Assembly: GCA_025642075.2 (NCBI GenBank)
Contig: JAODUO010000041.1
Location: 604,501-668,500 of the forward strand
DNA from: Ridgeia piscesae
Taxonomy: Eukaryota; Annelida; Polychaeta; Sabellida; Siboglinidae
Direction: 5' to 3'
DNA: 64,000 nucleotides
In this document: piece after piece, positions 42,834 to 57,500 of the stretch
Layout of the letters: each line of letters begins with the position of its first letter
Numbering within the stretch: position 1 is the stretch's first letter
The notes under the pieces: generated by a model
The model's database searches: none
Seen by the model: only the letters and a program-made list of their open reading frames with translations
What the model was told of the DNA's origin: nothing
Made by a program: the position numbers and the translations under genes

Positions 42834-45581
42834 ATGTCTTGCTATACAACAAATGTGCGATTTTCTTGTGAGTTTTAATAAGTGGTGTTTTCATTTTTAC
42901 ATTTTAGTTGCTCTCGGGTACGCATAAATAGCACTGGATCTGTTTTTAATATAAAACCGGCTCTGTGTTGGTCTTAAGCATATTCATATGTATGCAGCCA
43001 TGTCTTGCTTATGTCGTTGAAAGTTTGTCGACCTACAAGTGAACTCATTGGGGTAATTTATTTTGTTGTTTTAGGTTTTATAATTTTACCATATGTGGGT
43101 AACAATGGGATGGATGGTGTCAAACTGTTCTGGCCAAAATTAAACCTCAAGTATAGTTAGGATAACGGAAGTATGGGGTGTTTCACAGAGCTAGTGAATG
43201 TGGTTGCTGCTTGTCAAAGGGCGAGTTGTAGTTCTAGAGGTTGTCTAATGTTGCCTACATACGGGTTACAGTAGGATGGGATTAAACTGGTCTGGCCCTG
43301 AGTAAGTCCATTGTTAGGATAAAGGACGTATGGTATGATTCACACAGTGTGCCTGGCACAGCACAGTTGTATTTGGGGACCATTTCACTAAGACAATGAG
43401 CTTGTAAAGCAAATCCATCATTAAACAGAACCATTTGTTAAATTTCAGTGACACACTAGTGACGTATACTGGTGTGCCGGCACATCTTGGTGTTGAAAAT
43501 GTTCTGCATACATTAAGGAACAAAATCGGATTTACAAGCTCATGAGAACCTTACTGAAACAGTCCCTCATGCTGCACAATGATTCAGAACGCATTGAAGA
43601 TGACAGTTTGCAGGCTAGACTAGACTAGTTTAATATGCATAAATACATTGTTTCTGTTGACAATCACACAAGGAGTATAGCATACCCACACACGTAGTAA
43701 ATTATTCACCAGAGCGCGCTGTTCCCACTCGAGTTGCAGTGCATGAACACAGACAAATTACCCTGACAAATTTCATATAGCAACAAATGTTAAATGCAAA
43801 CTTTGCCAGTACATGGATTTCTTTTATAAATTGCAATTTTGTAATTTCCACAAACGTTTTCATAATGATGAAAAAGGATCCCAAAAAATATGAAGGAACA
43901 TGGATCACGGCATCAACATATATATATGCATGTAAGTATAACATCGGTGGGTGTCGGACTAGAGGTAGTGGAACACTTGACTACATTCACATCACGATGG
44001 TTTATTTTCGACACCAGCTTCAGCAGCATCAATCTACCACGTTTGTGGATTTACTGAACACAGTTGTCTTGCTGTTGGCTCTCGTTGTGACAACAGACGG
44101 TAGTGCAGTGGATGAAACAATCGAGCAAAATAGCTTTCGCATTGGACGGATTCATAGCGCTTCCTGATGTTGTGACGTCGAATACACGGAATATACTTGT
44201 TACGTTCACTGGGGGACATTCACACCACTGGATTCCCTTGCTGTTTGCTATGTTTACAGGCATGCTACTCTTGCCAAAGAGAAGGTCACATCTCGGTTTT
44301 TTATTGACAGGTTGCTAAGAGCTTAGATCATACATATGATTGTATCCAGGTAAACAATATAAATAAATAAACCAAACCTACAAAGAGGCAGAAAAGATAA
44401 GATCGGAGCAGAATACACTAATGAGGTATGCATACTAACACATGCTGTCTAGCTGCCACAAAATCAGCTAAATGTCATCGTATTCTGATTGGAATTTCCT
44501 GAAAATTATTCCGTTACTGATTCTACTTTTTACAAACAGAACCCACTGAAGCAGCCGAATGATGGAAAGAATCTGTTTGCTAGACATTATTATTTGGAAT
44601 CACACACAAATTACAATCTGCCGATAGCAGACTCCTGTACATTTCGATGGCAGAGTTGGCTGAAATGTCTTGTTTTCAACAGCGTGTCACAGTGTAGTGA
44701 ACGTCATTCGACTAGGTTGGACTATGACACTAATATCTACACCTTTACATGCCCACTTTGATCAATTCAATAAAGCAGAGTAATGAACAGCAACGTTGTA
44801 CATAAAATAACAGCACACTAGTGGAATGAAGATGCCTTTGTAGTTGATTAGGTAAATAAAAGCTTTACACAATCTACATTTAATAATTTAAGTTAACAAT
44901 TCATGCATATATACTAATTGACTTATGAAGCCAATGCCCCAACGACTTTAAATCAATGTACCTGCCTTAACACTCTTATTATCTTTTTACAAATTTATAT
45001 TTCAACGGGCATATACATAAACCATAAGTAAATCATTGCGCATCAAGAGATGCTAAACACCTTAGATAACATCTGAACATGACATGTCGATCGTACCGAG
45101 CATTTTTTTCTTCAAATCGGACAAAAATACATAAAACGAATTTGTCTGCAACATAATTATCACTAGGTCTCTCTCAAAAAGAAACGCAATGGCAGTAGGT
45201 TTAAGGGACCACAATGAAACGTCCGACGGTCAGTCAACTTGCCGATATGTAATAGTGACAACACTCACTGGCAGGTGGCGTTGCGTGTGATACTCCAGTA
45301 ACAATGGTGAAATAGCAACGAGAACAACAATGACGCTGGGCTGAGCAGGATCTAGTCTCGACAGTCGATGCTGCCAGCAGTCTCTCATAGATATCTTTGT
45401 ATGTAACAGCTAAATATCTACACTCGTAACATGTATTGGTAGCTTATTAACACATCTTCGTTAAATAGTACTCGTGCAGTATAAGTTAAACATCTCTGTC
45501 AGTTGTCGACAGTCGTTGCAGTGACGGCGACTTGCTGAAGCTATGTCGGATTGTGTGTCGATGACGTATCCCGAGCAGCTT
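42834..45581. other. Convergent intergenic region between PPAN and PKD2
   Basis: No recognised gene. It holds the 3' UTR of PKD2 on the minus strand; the nearest plausible minus-strand signals are ATTAAA (44879-44884) and AATAAA (44300-44305). A diverged duplication lies at about 43096-43195 and 43263-43350. Open frames at 43787-44167 and 44489-44761 match nothing known to me. Confidence 0.6.
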
Positions 45582-45596
45582 TCACACAAAGTCTTC
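45582..45596 (-). CDS. PKD2: PKD2 exon 14 (last, four codons)
   Basis: Acceptor GATTTCTCATTGCAG with a good pyrimidine tract, phase 0 with exon 13, coding EDFV then TGA. Chosen because exon 13 ends at a perfect GTGAGT donor. If unspliced, exon 13 would instead read on for 16 residues to a TAG near 46611. Confidence 0.5.
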   Translation of the reverse strand, partial: EDFV

Positions 45597-48500
45597 CTGC
45601 AATGAGAAATCTGTCTTGAGAATACGTCTCAAATGTTAACACTGCTACTGCATGACGACTTAAATTAAGTACTACATTACTTACTTACTTCAAAGAAATT
45701 ATTATGTCAACCCAGTTCAGACACAAATGTAACCTGTACTAACACTTTTATGACAACCAGGAATGGTAAGCAAAATTATGTACTGTACTTGAATTAATTA
45801 ATTAATTTAGACATTAATTATACTGTACATACCCCATTAGCTGACTATAGTTAATATTAATATTCAGACTGAGGATACAAATAGAAGACTATAATTATAT
45901 AGCTTATTATTTTATGACTTCCCTGACTTTATGAGAAGAACAATATCTACATATTCCAGCCTAGTAAAGACAGACAGCGAGCATCAATGTTTACCTGGTT
46001 AAGCATCTGAAGCCTGCAGCATTAAAACGAAAAACAATAATGTATGACTGTGAACCATATGGTAATGACAAAAATGTGGAATCGTATTGCAAAACATGAC
46101 ATAATAACAACATATATATTGCAATCTCATAATAATTCACAGTAATGGGGAACCTACAGGATCACTAGAGGGCGCTGATTCACAACTTGGGCTGGTGACT
46201 TAATCATATTCTTTATGCACGTGCGCAGTGTTTAATTTTGTTTCAGTTCATCTTTGAGGTCTTTTAGTGTCCAACTGTTATAACTGTAAGGCATATCTAC
46301 AATGTGCATTAATAAATGCTGCATATAATGAATGAATGTGGCATAACCAAGTAACGGGATGCTGACAATTAAGACCCGTAGCCCAAGTTGCATAACAGCG
46401 CTTATTAGTTCTGTAGGTTCCCCATTACACTAATTTTGCAGCCATCTATGTTTACAAACAAGTTTTACCAGGCTACATTCTCTGTACTACATCCAGATTT
46501 TATAGTACTAATATGCGAAAGCCAATTAAATTAAAAAGTACTGTTCATTTATTAAAAATTACCTCAAATTAATCAAACATACATTTCGCCGAGAACACAA
46601 ATTAGTGGTACTAGATGCATGTTCTGGTACAGCCATATGCCACTGATAGATAACAACTCACCCCACTTGGGCCAGAGCTCGGCCGTGAATGTGTGTGACG
46701 ACCTCTGCTGCTGCCACCTGGTGAGGGTCCACGTGCACTAGCCTGCCCGATGGACGACTCTGAATCCCACCGTTCTAGTTCCTCCCGCACGAGTCGCTCC
46801 ATTTGTTCCCGTTTTGCTTCGTCGGACGCACCGTCCGCCTAGCAACAAGAACCAGCGTTACGATTTGACTTCTGTATGTGACATCAAGTTCATGTCCATT
46901 GTTAAAAGCATTGAATACCGTGGATTCAAATCACTCACAAGTATAACGTGTTACCTGTGTAGTGGACACAAGGTGCCACAGTGAACACGTAGCAAGTCAC
47001 ACAGGCCGATTCTCCACAAGAGCCCAAATTGTCTGCATAGGTCATGTTCAATCAGTTTCTGTTTTTGATTAAATGCATACCTTCTAAGTCACTCTTTCAA
47101 TGTCCAGATTATTTTCCTTGACATGTAATCCAAAAATATTAGAATGCAGTTAAAACGCATGAATGAAAAACAATTTGATTAAAGTTACATAATTTCCCAA
47201 AAAATATCATTTGCTTCAATTTTAGCAATAAATAAAAAGGACTGAAGATATATCAATGAAATGTGAAACTTTATGGCCTGAGGAATCTAAAGACACAGAA
47301 TCCAATTTCACAATTTTTTCACTTAATTAACCACTTTAGTGTGACAGGTCACATATTATAAACATTTTTGTATCATATAAAGGTCAAAGGTAGGAGACAG
47401 TGACAGAGAATGTAACACAAAAGAGAAGACGAACACTGAAATTAAGAGGAAGAGCCGGTGTTGGGAGCAGTCTTCAAAGGCGTGTAATGGACAGTGAGGA
47501 GTTGGAGACAACATCAGATGGTTGTGACAGATGGCTATGACACATTGCAGGTGTCACATAGATCAAATTTTATAATGAGTGGAGGGTTTTAAAGCTAAAG
47601 ATGCCGGAAATCTTCTGCAACTTGCACCACGTACGAACTGGTGTATATAAAACTAAACCCATACAGCAGTGAAACTGACCTCTGTGATGCTATCAAGGAT
47701 CTTGCTCATCGTCTCCCGCCTCTTCGTCTTTGCGAGTTCCATCGCCTCCAACTTGACGAGTACCGCGTCAATCTTCGACACAATACTACCAATTGAATGT
47801 TCCATGCGATCGACGCGTCGTGACAACACTGTGAACTCTTCGTATGACACGCCACCCATGCCACGACCTCCGACCCGAGTCGACTTTGTGCCTGTGTCTT
47901 CATCGTCACTCTCATCGATGCTGTCATCACCGAGACTAATGCGACTGCGGCCTGTGCCCGGACGATTCTGTCGTTCTTCCAGCTCTTCGAACTCCTTGCT
48001 CAGTGCCTCCTGCAGCATAATATTTATTATTGTTATTATTTGGAAAACATTATTTCTAAAGTGCCATGTATACGGATTAAAAACGTGCTCAAAGGCAATA
48101 TAAAATAAATAAATACATACATAAGCTAAATAAACAGGTTAAATAGATATGATAAAATAAGTTAAATACATAAATTCAATGAATTAAATAAGTTAAATAC
48201 AATGCTAAATTGACTTTGTAAAATTAGACAAGCATAAAGATTAAGAAGACAACTTGTTTTTATTTGAAATGTACTACAAACCTTCTGGCCCTCCAGGTCT
48301 GACTGCATGTTCCTCTGTTCATCCTCATCCAGTACTCTGTCTCCATCCAGATCGTACTTCGCAAACACAGCCTCAATCTCAGCTTCCGCATAGCCACGGC
48401 TGCAAACAAGAGAACATGAAGTGGGCTCCCACAAACCTTCTCACCATGGTTCTCTAGAGACACGTCCTGACGGTCAACCCATCTTTTGGAGGGCCAAGTT

Positions 48501-51500
48501 TGTTTTAGACGGGGAAATTTGAAGACAAAATATTATATTATATTAGACTCCCACTCTCCTATTTATGTCCACTAAGTTTTAAATACATAATATCTACCAA
48601 GATATTTCTGAACTATTTATCCAGTGTAAAGATCTGCTTTTTCACTATTTATTTTGGTGTTATAGCAGTTTTGTAATAATGGGACAATGGTTGATTATGT
48701 GTAACCTTTCTTTATTGCTGGATGTGAACATGAGACATATGCTGTAGATTATCACAGTATATCTGAAATTATCAATTAACAATGTTAATGTACTCAACTT
48801 GACAGAAGAATGTAACTGCATAACTTTACCCATCATTAAATAATGGAATGAAGTAGGAGGATAGTTACGTCTTCAGGTCCTGTCTCCATTCGTCAAAGTC
48901 AAGCTGCCTGTCCTGGTTGATGTCAGCCGACTGCAGAGCCTTCTGGATGTCAACGATCTTGTCTCGCTTCAGGTTCAGTTTGTCCAGCATCTTGTTGTAG
49001 CCCTGGTGTCAAAACGCAGTGTTATCATCTTCTGCTGAGTTAACTCTCACTGAACTACACCAACAAACATTTTAGAATTCACTTGGAAAAACCATCTGAC
49101 TAGACTGGTAGAACAACTAGTGTTGTTATCAAGATTCCATTGTAAAAACAAAATATGTATTTCTCACCTTGAAGCCACACTACTTTCTGTGCCCCCCCCC
49201 CCCCCATCCACCAGGCTAATACTTGATGATGGCCACATACCTTCTTGAAGTAGTCGCCAACGTCAAACTCGTTCTTCTGGTTCGAGAGCTCGGCTTTCAC
49301 CTCGGAGTACGTGTCGTTGATGATGGCAAGGAACATGTTGAGGAGGACGAAGAAGACAAAGAAGACGTAGAGGATGAAGTAAGTGGGACCGAGGATACGG
49401 TTTGCTGCCTCCAGCTCGTGGAAGTTGAAGTCTCCCAGGATGATTCGGAACAGTGTGAACCTGCATGGTCAGGCATGACAATTTTTTTAACATTGCAATT
49501 CCAACGTTCTAGTTTGTTTATCCAAAAACAAACTAAAAGGCTACTTCTGAAGTAATGTAAATCACTATTTTATAATACAAAATATTTTCATTGTGTATTT
49601 CACAATTATTTTCATTACTAACTGACAAGCAATAGACACATTTATTAAATGCATAACCATAGGTCAAGAAAAGAAATGTCCATATGAAACTGTTAAATGT
49701 ATTTTTTTTTCAATATTGATCTTTAAAACTACTTTTTAAATGCAGTTACCTAATTGAAGGGATTCTGGATGAACGGGTCACTAAATCTGTGTCAATTTCT
49801 CATTAACCCTGGATAGATGAAGTAAATATGTGACAGTGAAAGAAGTGTTACTCACATGGCTGCATCGAAGCTCTTGAAGTCGCGGACCTGTGTACCAAAG
49901 ATGAGGTAACCGAGCTGCGCAAAAGCCAAGAAGATGATGAAGAACATGACAGCGAAGCCAGCGAGATCCTTTGCACAACGAGCCAGAGTCGATGACAGCT
50001 GTGTCATCGTCTTGTTGAAGCTGATGTACTTGAACACCTGTGAATACAGTGAAAATTACATTATAATATTGTTAAAATGCAAGAGGATCAACAAAATTCC
50101 AATATGTATGCAATTTTAGAAGAAAAAAACCTGCTAACTGTGCAATTGTTTTGTAAATATACAACAATATGCATGTTTACATTTAAAAAAAATTCATTTT
50201 CTTAATAACGTCAACCAACAATATGCTTGAAGACGTTCATTGGACGAGATCCCATAGACAGGCCTGTTCGGATCAATTCTTTTTCATGTCTCTGTAATTT
50301 TCCTTCCTTATCAGCTGATGAAAAAGGCACATTAAAAATTCAATATTGCACTCTTTATCAAACTACAATGGTGCCACCGTAAACGAGGGACTGACCTTGA
50401 CCCAGGCGAAGAAGACCATGATGGCGATGGCGCTGTTGAAGACGACCTGCCAGTAACTGAGGAACTCAAAGTCAGGGTACTGCTCCGGCCGACTGAGCAG
50501 GTCCTCCAGCTTGTTGATGACGGCGAAGGAGCGGTAGATGTTGAAGACGATGCAGCAGATGGCGAGGAGGATAACGATGATGTCAAGAATGTTCCAGAAG
50601 CTCTTGAAGTACGCCATGCGGTGCTTCTTGATCTGACAACACGACAGGGAATAATACAGTAAGTAAACTCCCGTAGTTGGCCCCCTGCCTGGGACAGCAC
50701 CACCAGCTAGGCAGCATACTCGCCGAACTGACGTCCTCTTGTCTTATATGTCTTCTGAGGCATAAGGAAGGACATTTTAGATATATTTATTTACTAGCTT
50801 AAAACAATTATTTTTAAATAGATAATTTTTAATTTTAGAGAACATCCTGCAGATATTATGTATTTATTAGATAATATTATAATTTATAATTTTAAAGTAG
50901 CTTGCTTTATTGCAGTAAGAAAACTTCCATAAACTACAAGTATTTATTTCTGTGAAAATTTCAAAATTGATGGGACAAGACCCAGCTGGGTGTTTTGGCT
51001 CATATGCACTATTGCATATGCATATTCATACAGGATTTTTAGGGGTCCTAGAGTGTGGCATTCTGGCATACGTAAACATGCAGTAATGACAAACCTCAAG
51101 GAACTCTTCAATCATGTAGTAGATGATGAACAACGCGAAGATGCACTCGCATGCCATCACAAAGTAGTCGCTGGCCGACACGTAGCGGATCAGCTTCACC
51201 GTGCGGAAGTTCCATGACGGAATGACACCTCCAGTGGCTGGGAACTCCAGGACAAGACTGCAACACAAGTTTATGCTCCAAGTACCAGAGTCAGGGCTGA
51301 CTGTTGTGAAACCACTGGTCATTAGTCTGACAGTGCCATCCGTAGAAAATCTTCCTGATGTGTAATTGTTTAAACTATTTAGAAATGTTACAAATTGTGT
51401 GTGTACAAAATACCTCAGACTACTCAACAGTTGAGCTGAATAACCAGGCGACTGTGTTTGGACAGGAAGAAGAGTAGAGAACTGATGGATCCAGCCCCAG

Positions 51501-54500
51501 TGTGTCACTGTCTGCTCATGTGACAATCAAAATTATTCCGGCGACCTCCATCAATCTTTGCCTCACCAACTATGTTTATGTATACAAAATATTATATTCC
51601 TAACACTACAAGTGCAGAATGATGTCTGTTAAATCAACCTTTCCCACTGAAGTTCATGCATGATTAACTTCCCCTCATCTTTATGTCATAAAGAAAAACA
51701 ATTGGGGCAGATTTTCAATAAAACGCATGATGGTATGTAAGAACACTCCATATGGCCAGCAGCCATTTTTGATAGCTTGACGGACCTTGTTGCTAAGCAA
51801 CAGGTCACACAGTGTATCGTGACTTACCGGATCACGCAGAAGAGGTTGATGTTAGCGTTGTAGACGGTGAAGTCGATGAAGACAGCCCTGGTGCCTCTGT
51901 CCAGCCACAGGTTATTCTTGAGTACGGAGAGGATTTCCTTTGATTCCTGCTTCACTGCGGCCAGGTTCTGTACAAAGCCACCGCCAGCGTATGTCGAGAT
52001 CAGCCCCCAGTGATTCGAACCATCCAGTTCCTTTTGGGTCTGGTAGGTCCACCTGTTGACAGAAACAAACAGTCACGTTTCTATTGATGTTGTCAAACTT
52101 GACAATGTGGTCACCTCCGCAATAGAGCCACTTTGCAATTGTGGTCATCCTAAAATAATATGTCCATGATATTAAAGTGTAGAAAATTAGTCCATCAAAT
52201 GCAGCACATTCACAGTTTAGTTAACTTTAGTGAGGTTCCATTGTAAGGCTTGAATGGAAACATCAAAACGGTTATAAGTTTTTATAAAGCTTTATATTTT
52301 ATCACTATGCTGTTTCCGAATCCTAAATCTGCAGGAAATAGAGTTGGTAGACACAACAGAGTGGCTATATCTTGAACACTGACGTGTAATAGTCATCATG
52401 AGAGTGTGGGACTGATAATGATTTTGGTGTCTAGATGTTTGATGGATTGCAGCAACAACAGTTTCAGAGAAAGCTCCAGTGAAAGTGTTCGTGCGGATTA
52501 AGTTTGAAGTTGTTTTGAACTAGATGATCTGAGCTGTACAGTACTTGACAACAGTCTACGTACGCGGAGCCATTCTCCAGTCCAAATGGCAAGCGGTCTT
52601 CGATGTTTGATGCATACGCATCATAGCAGGTTTTGATCTCCTTACGGAAGTCTGCGTGGACGGTGCATGAGTCATTCTTCACCTTGAGTTGTCTCAAGCG
52701 CGGTACGCCCAACAGCTTGTTCTCATAGAAGATGTAGCCAAGTTCCTCTTCTGACACGTTGCGGTCGTTGTACCAGGTCTCCCAGTAGAGTCCATCCATC
52801 AGAGGCCCCTGGGAGAACTGGAGGCACAAACATCCTGATTAGGACGAGATACACAAACTCATAGTATACTGCTATTGCACATTACAATTTAATGTTTAAT
52901 CAAGTAACACGTGTTTGACATTTTAAACTCGTAACATTTAGCATTAATTTTTGTTTTTGTTATTACTACTTACCATGTGAACACATCTGAGATATTCTCT
53001 TGGATAATATCTTGTCCCATATGATTTATACATAGTCCAAAAAGTGAAGGTGTCCTCCTGTACACTAGGTGACAGCGCCGAGGTACACCTTCATCATCTT
53101 ATATACACATTTAATTATTTACATATTTATTACATTTTAAAACAATTTCTACTGATATTTTAACAATTAACACATAAGAAAAAAATAATATGTTTGTATG
53201 TGCGTATATAAACAAAATGTTCACAAAAAAGACAACTGAAAATCTGAAACTGAATGAATTTTTTTTACCAAGTTATATAATTTTCACGCTGTAAACTGTA
53301 CCCCCAAATCCGACAAGTTGATTCACTCACCCGCCAGAAGTCATGCATCGTTGTCATGCCGCGAAATGTGTTCTTGGTTTCCGGAAACTGCGTGTCGAGA
53401 AAGAGCTCACTCATCACCTTGGTGTAGTAGTACATGGTGGGACTCGTCATGCCAAACGTCACTGCAAGCACATCAAGCATTCACCACAACACATCAAACT
53501 GGTACGAGTGCAGACACGGAAACCCTGCACTTTAAACACACATGTATCTTTACTACCTGTCAATGGTGACCTTCACTTTGATACCAGCACAACACATTTG
53601 ACCGCTACACAATGCAGAAGATACAGGAGAAAAGAAACACGTGTAAGAAACAAATGGGTGTTGGAAACAGATTATGATGGGCAGGACACATCCAGAGAAT
53701 GGGAAAGGAAATAAACACCCAGAAAGAGAAGGAGAGGGCGTTCAGTAGCGACTGTATCACTTGGGCAACTAACTAGCTAACTGTTTGTTACCTGTTTAAA
53801 CAGATTCTTATTAATCTTGTATGCATTCAAGGTGTACTCTATGAAAACATGAAAAGATAATTTCACGTAAGTACAATCACTGCTACTTTTATCTTGCAAA
53901 TTAATGCATAACTTGTGTGTTATCTACGCAACAAGCTGATAGATTTACTGTTTATATGAATCACACTGAGCTTGCTGTCTAGAACTAGAAACTCTGCAAA
54001 GTTATTTTTCTATATATTATCTGGGTTATACCGGGTAAGTGATTAATAAAACACATTTGTAATAAAATCTAGGAATAAATCATATGAAATAATTATGTTA
54101 ACAAGATTTAAAAAATTGTACATTACAGAGTTTTATATTTTAAAAGAATCCCTTTTAAGCATAATTTAATTATAAAAATGCTATTCACAGTGCTGATATA
54201 AAAAAGTTCAATAAAATTCCATTTATTCTTTTACGGATTATTACAGCTGAAATGTAGGGGGATTAGTATATGATCTAATGTACTAGTACACTGTATTTGG
54301 AATTGTACTTGATAAGTTTGTTCTGAAGTACTTGTTCTTGTTCAAAATGTACATAAATCCTAACTCTGATCTATACATAAATGTATGAAGTACTGCTGTG
54401 TTACATTATAAATCATTAGTTCCTGCCTTGCCTTTCTAACCAAAAGAGCACAATCATGCAACAGCATTTATTTTAAGACAATTATCTATTCACTTATAAT

Positions 54501-57500
54501 GGGTAGCAGCCAAAAAAAGAGTTACTTAATTACCACACATTATTTTACTATATATTATTATAAAGTTTATGTACATATTATATTTTGTATACCTAAATTA
54601 CACTTGGATTTGTGTGAGATTGCAACTGAATCTTTAATTTTATACATTTCAGTTCACAATACAGCTGTACCACATCACAATATAGTATAATTACGTAAGA
54701 AAGTAATCAGACTTCTATACATCATCACATTGAACCAACATTGGCCATCGAGATCATAATTATCTTATTATACACATACGTTTCTAAAAAACATGTAATT
54801 GATCAAACTCTTCTGTGCACAACTACAATTACAGTCAACTACTGAACTATAAACATACGGACACGCATTTCAAGTTTACTTTTCAAGTTTTCTCGTGATT
54901 CTGCTACACAACAAGAAAATGTCAACGTTTCAACAGACAACAACACTGCATATCATCGTGCAAGAATATTGATCCAAATTAACTGTGCGACACTCCTCAG
55001 TGCCTCTACGGAGTTAATTCTGCCACTTTAAATTATTGATGGCACGGTCATGCCTGACCGACTACCTCCTTTCCGTGACCACGCTCCAGCGGTTCCACTG
55101 GGAACACAACAATCCATACTGCGTTCCACTCAATGGCACTGTTGACGTCATGTCTACCCGTAACATAGACGCAGGCCAAATCAAAATAAAATTTTAATTA
55201 GCCACCTTTGTGAAGCTGATTAACATGCAATGTGTAAATGAACTGACAAGGAGGTAAAGCTGGTTCGACACGGCAATCCTGACTTTCGGAGAGGTTCACC
55301 ATGTAAATGACATCATTAATCGCATAAGGAGATGAAGCAATCTCACACAAGGAGGCCTGACACTAGAAGGGGTTCATCTGTCAATGTATTACATGTCAAG
55401 CTGATTCCAAACGAGATTTATACAATGCCCCATGTCTCAATTTAGCTACCTTGGTTGGACCTGTAACCTGTGTAATGTTCAGGCATTTCTTTTGATCATG
55501 TTTTCAATGGAAAAATTAAATAAAGTGCACACACCGTGTATTGGTGCTGCAAGGTCCATACTCCATGCTGTTAAATTGATATATTACTCACTGAATAAAT
55601 AGTATCTCCGCACACAACTGGTGACCATGCTATTGATCTATCCAAACAAAATACAATGACTAACACACATGGCCACACATGTCGTTCCACACTAACGGTA
55701 TGCTGGGTAGAAAACTCTTTGTTATGTAGTATCCATTAGCTTTTTCACTAAGGCTATGTCTTCAATTTGAAGATTTAACTGTACAAAATTCCAAGACATA
55801 TATATCTTAAATAAATGTATAATCCAAACAAACAATGAACATTATATTCTTTCCAAATATCACATGTACTTTATATTATTAATAAATAATATTTATAATA
55901 TATTTTATTTGGTATAGCGCCACATCCAGTAGTATTTCTGACACTTCAGCATGTATTAAAATGCAAAAAAATTGTAGAATTGTAATAAATAAAAATATGA
56001 ATAACAGAAAAAATTCTGAGATTAATATTTGCCAAAACAAGGAACACCGTTATATTTTCAAATTGCATTTGTCCATGAATGTATTAATTTAAAAAAATGT
56101 AATACATGTACTAAGAATAAAAAATAATAATAAATAATTATCCAATGATGTAGAATTTTTAAATAAATAAGTAAATGAATATGTTCTATGTCTGTGAGCC
56201 ACAAACTATGTTGAAGGATACGTGTGACATGGCAACTGTGTCTAGTGACGAGTCACTGTCTCTAGAAGGCCAGAGAGACATTCAGCAGGTGTGACAGAGG
56301 AGCCCATTAAAATACATCATTGGAATGTATCTGCCCTTTACGGCTATTGTGAAGTGACATGGATAAACGCCTCACCCACACAATGAAGAGTGATGAATGC
56401 AGGAAAAAATAGGTGGGGTTATATGAAGAACAGAGATCATCAGGGTCAAGTCACAGTGTGCAACAGGTCAACATCTCCATGGTGGTTACTGGTTAAATTC
56501 AGCTAATCAATTTTTAAATTGCCTTCTCCTGCTCAATTTTGCTATGATTTCCGTTGTCAGGTAAACACTATTATTATTCCCACATTCACATGTCAGACGT
56601 ATCCAAAAACAGCTCATCAATGCAGAAAAGAAATGGTTAATGTTTTAAATGTTCTCGACAGTTTCATGATAGATGGACGTAGCGGCTCAGGCATGACAGA
56701 TACGCTTCAGCGACTCTGTAGAACAAAGCCACCTGCCATGAGGTTCCCATCGACCTGTTTGGGTCCGTTGTCAAAGCGATACCATTAACTTTGTATCACA
56801 GCCATTAATGGATTGCTTGGTGGGAAACTGCGAAGTTTCACCAGCCATGGGCACTGTTAACTTGTGCATTGTGGCCGGTTAGTGCTATATCAAATATTGA
56901 TTAGTGTGCGCAAATTACACAACGGGAATATTGCGACAATGAAGCTTTTCACACAGTCCCCACTTCCGTGACGTCACGACCACTCAGCCGCACCTCACCT
57001 GGTTGACAACTTTGACAAATGCAGACGAAAGTTGAGAAGAACGACAGAGGATTGTACAAATAACTCTCTGTGTTGTGCGAGAGGCGTCCAATTTCGTTGC
57101 AGCGTAGAACAACTAACTGACTTTGTAAATATACTAATTTAATTATTCTGGATCAAACGAAAATTACTTTACAAGTTTACAGTAGCACAATTTGTTTTCT
57201 GAACAATGTATTCATGTTGTTTTGTGGTGGGTAGAAAATACACTGCCATTGCACTGAATTCACAACACAAAGCAGCCATTGTTTGTCACATTGCAAGGTA
57301 ATGCAATCGGTCCAATCTCCCTGTCTGTGAATCACTGTCAAAGAATGTAAGACGAACCCAGTTCACCAGTCACTGTCACTACAGCTGTCAGTAAACCAGC
57401 TATATAGAACAAAATGTGTCAGCATAATGGTATGACACATACAGCAATACAGGATTTGGGGACATTGGAACTGGAGGCATTGCCAATGATGGATGACAAA

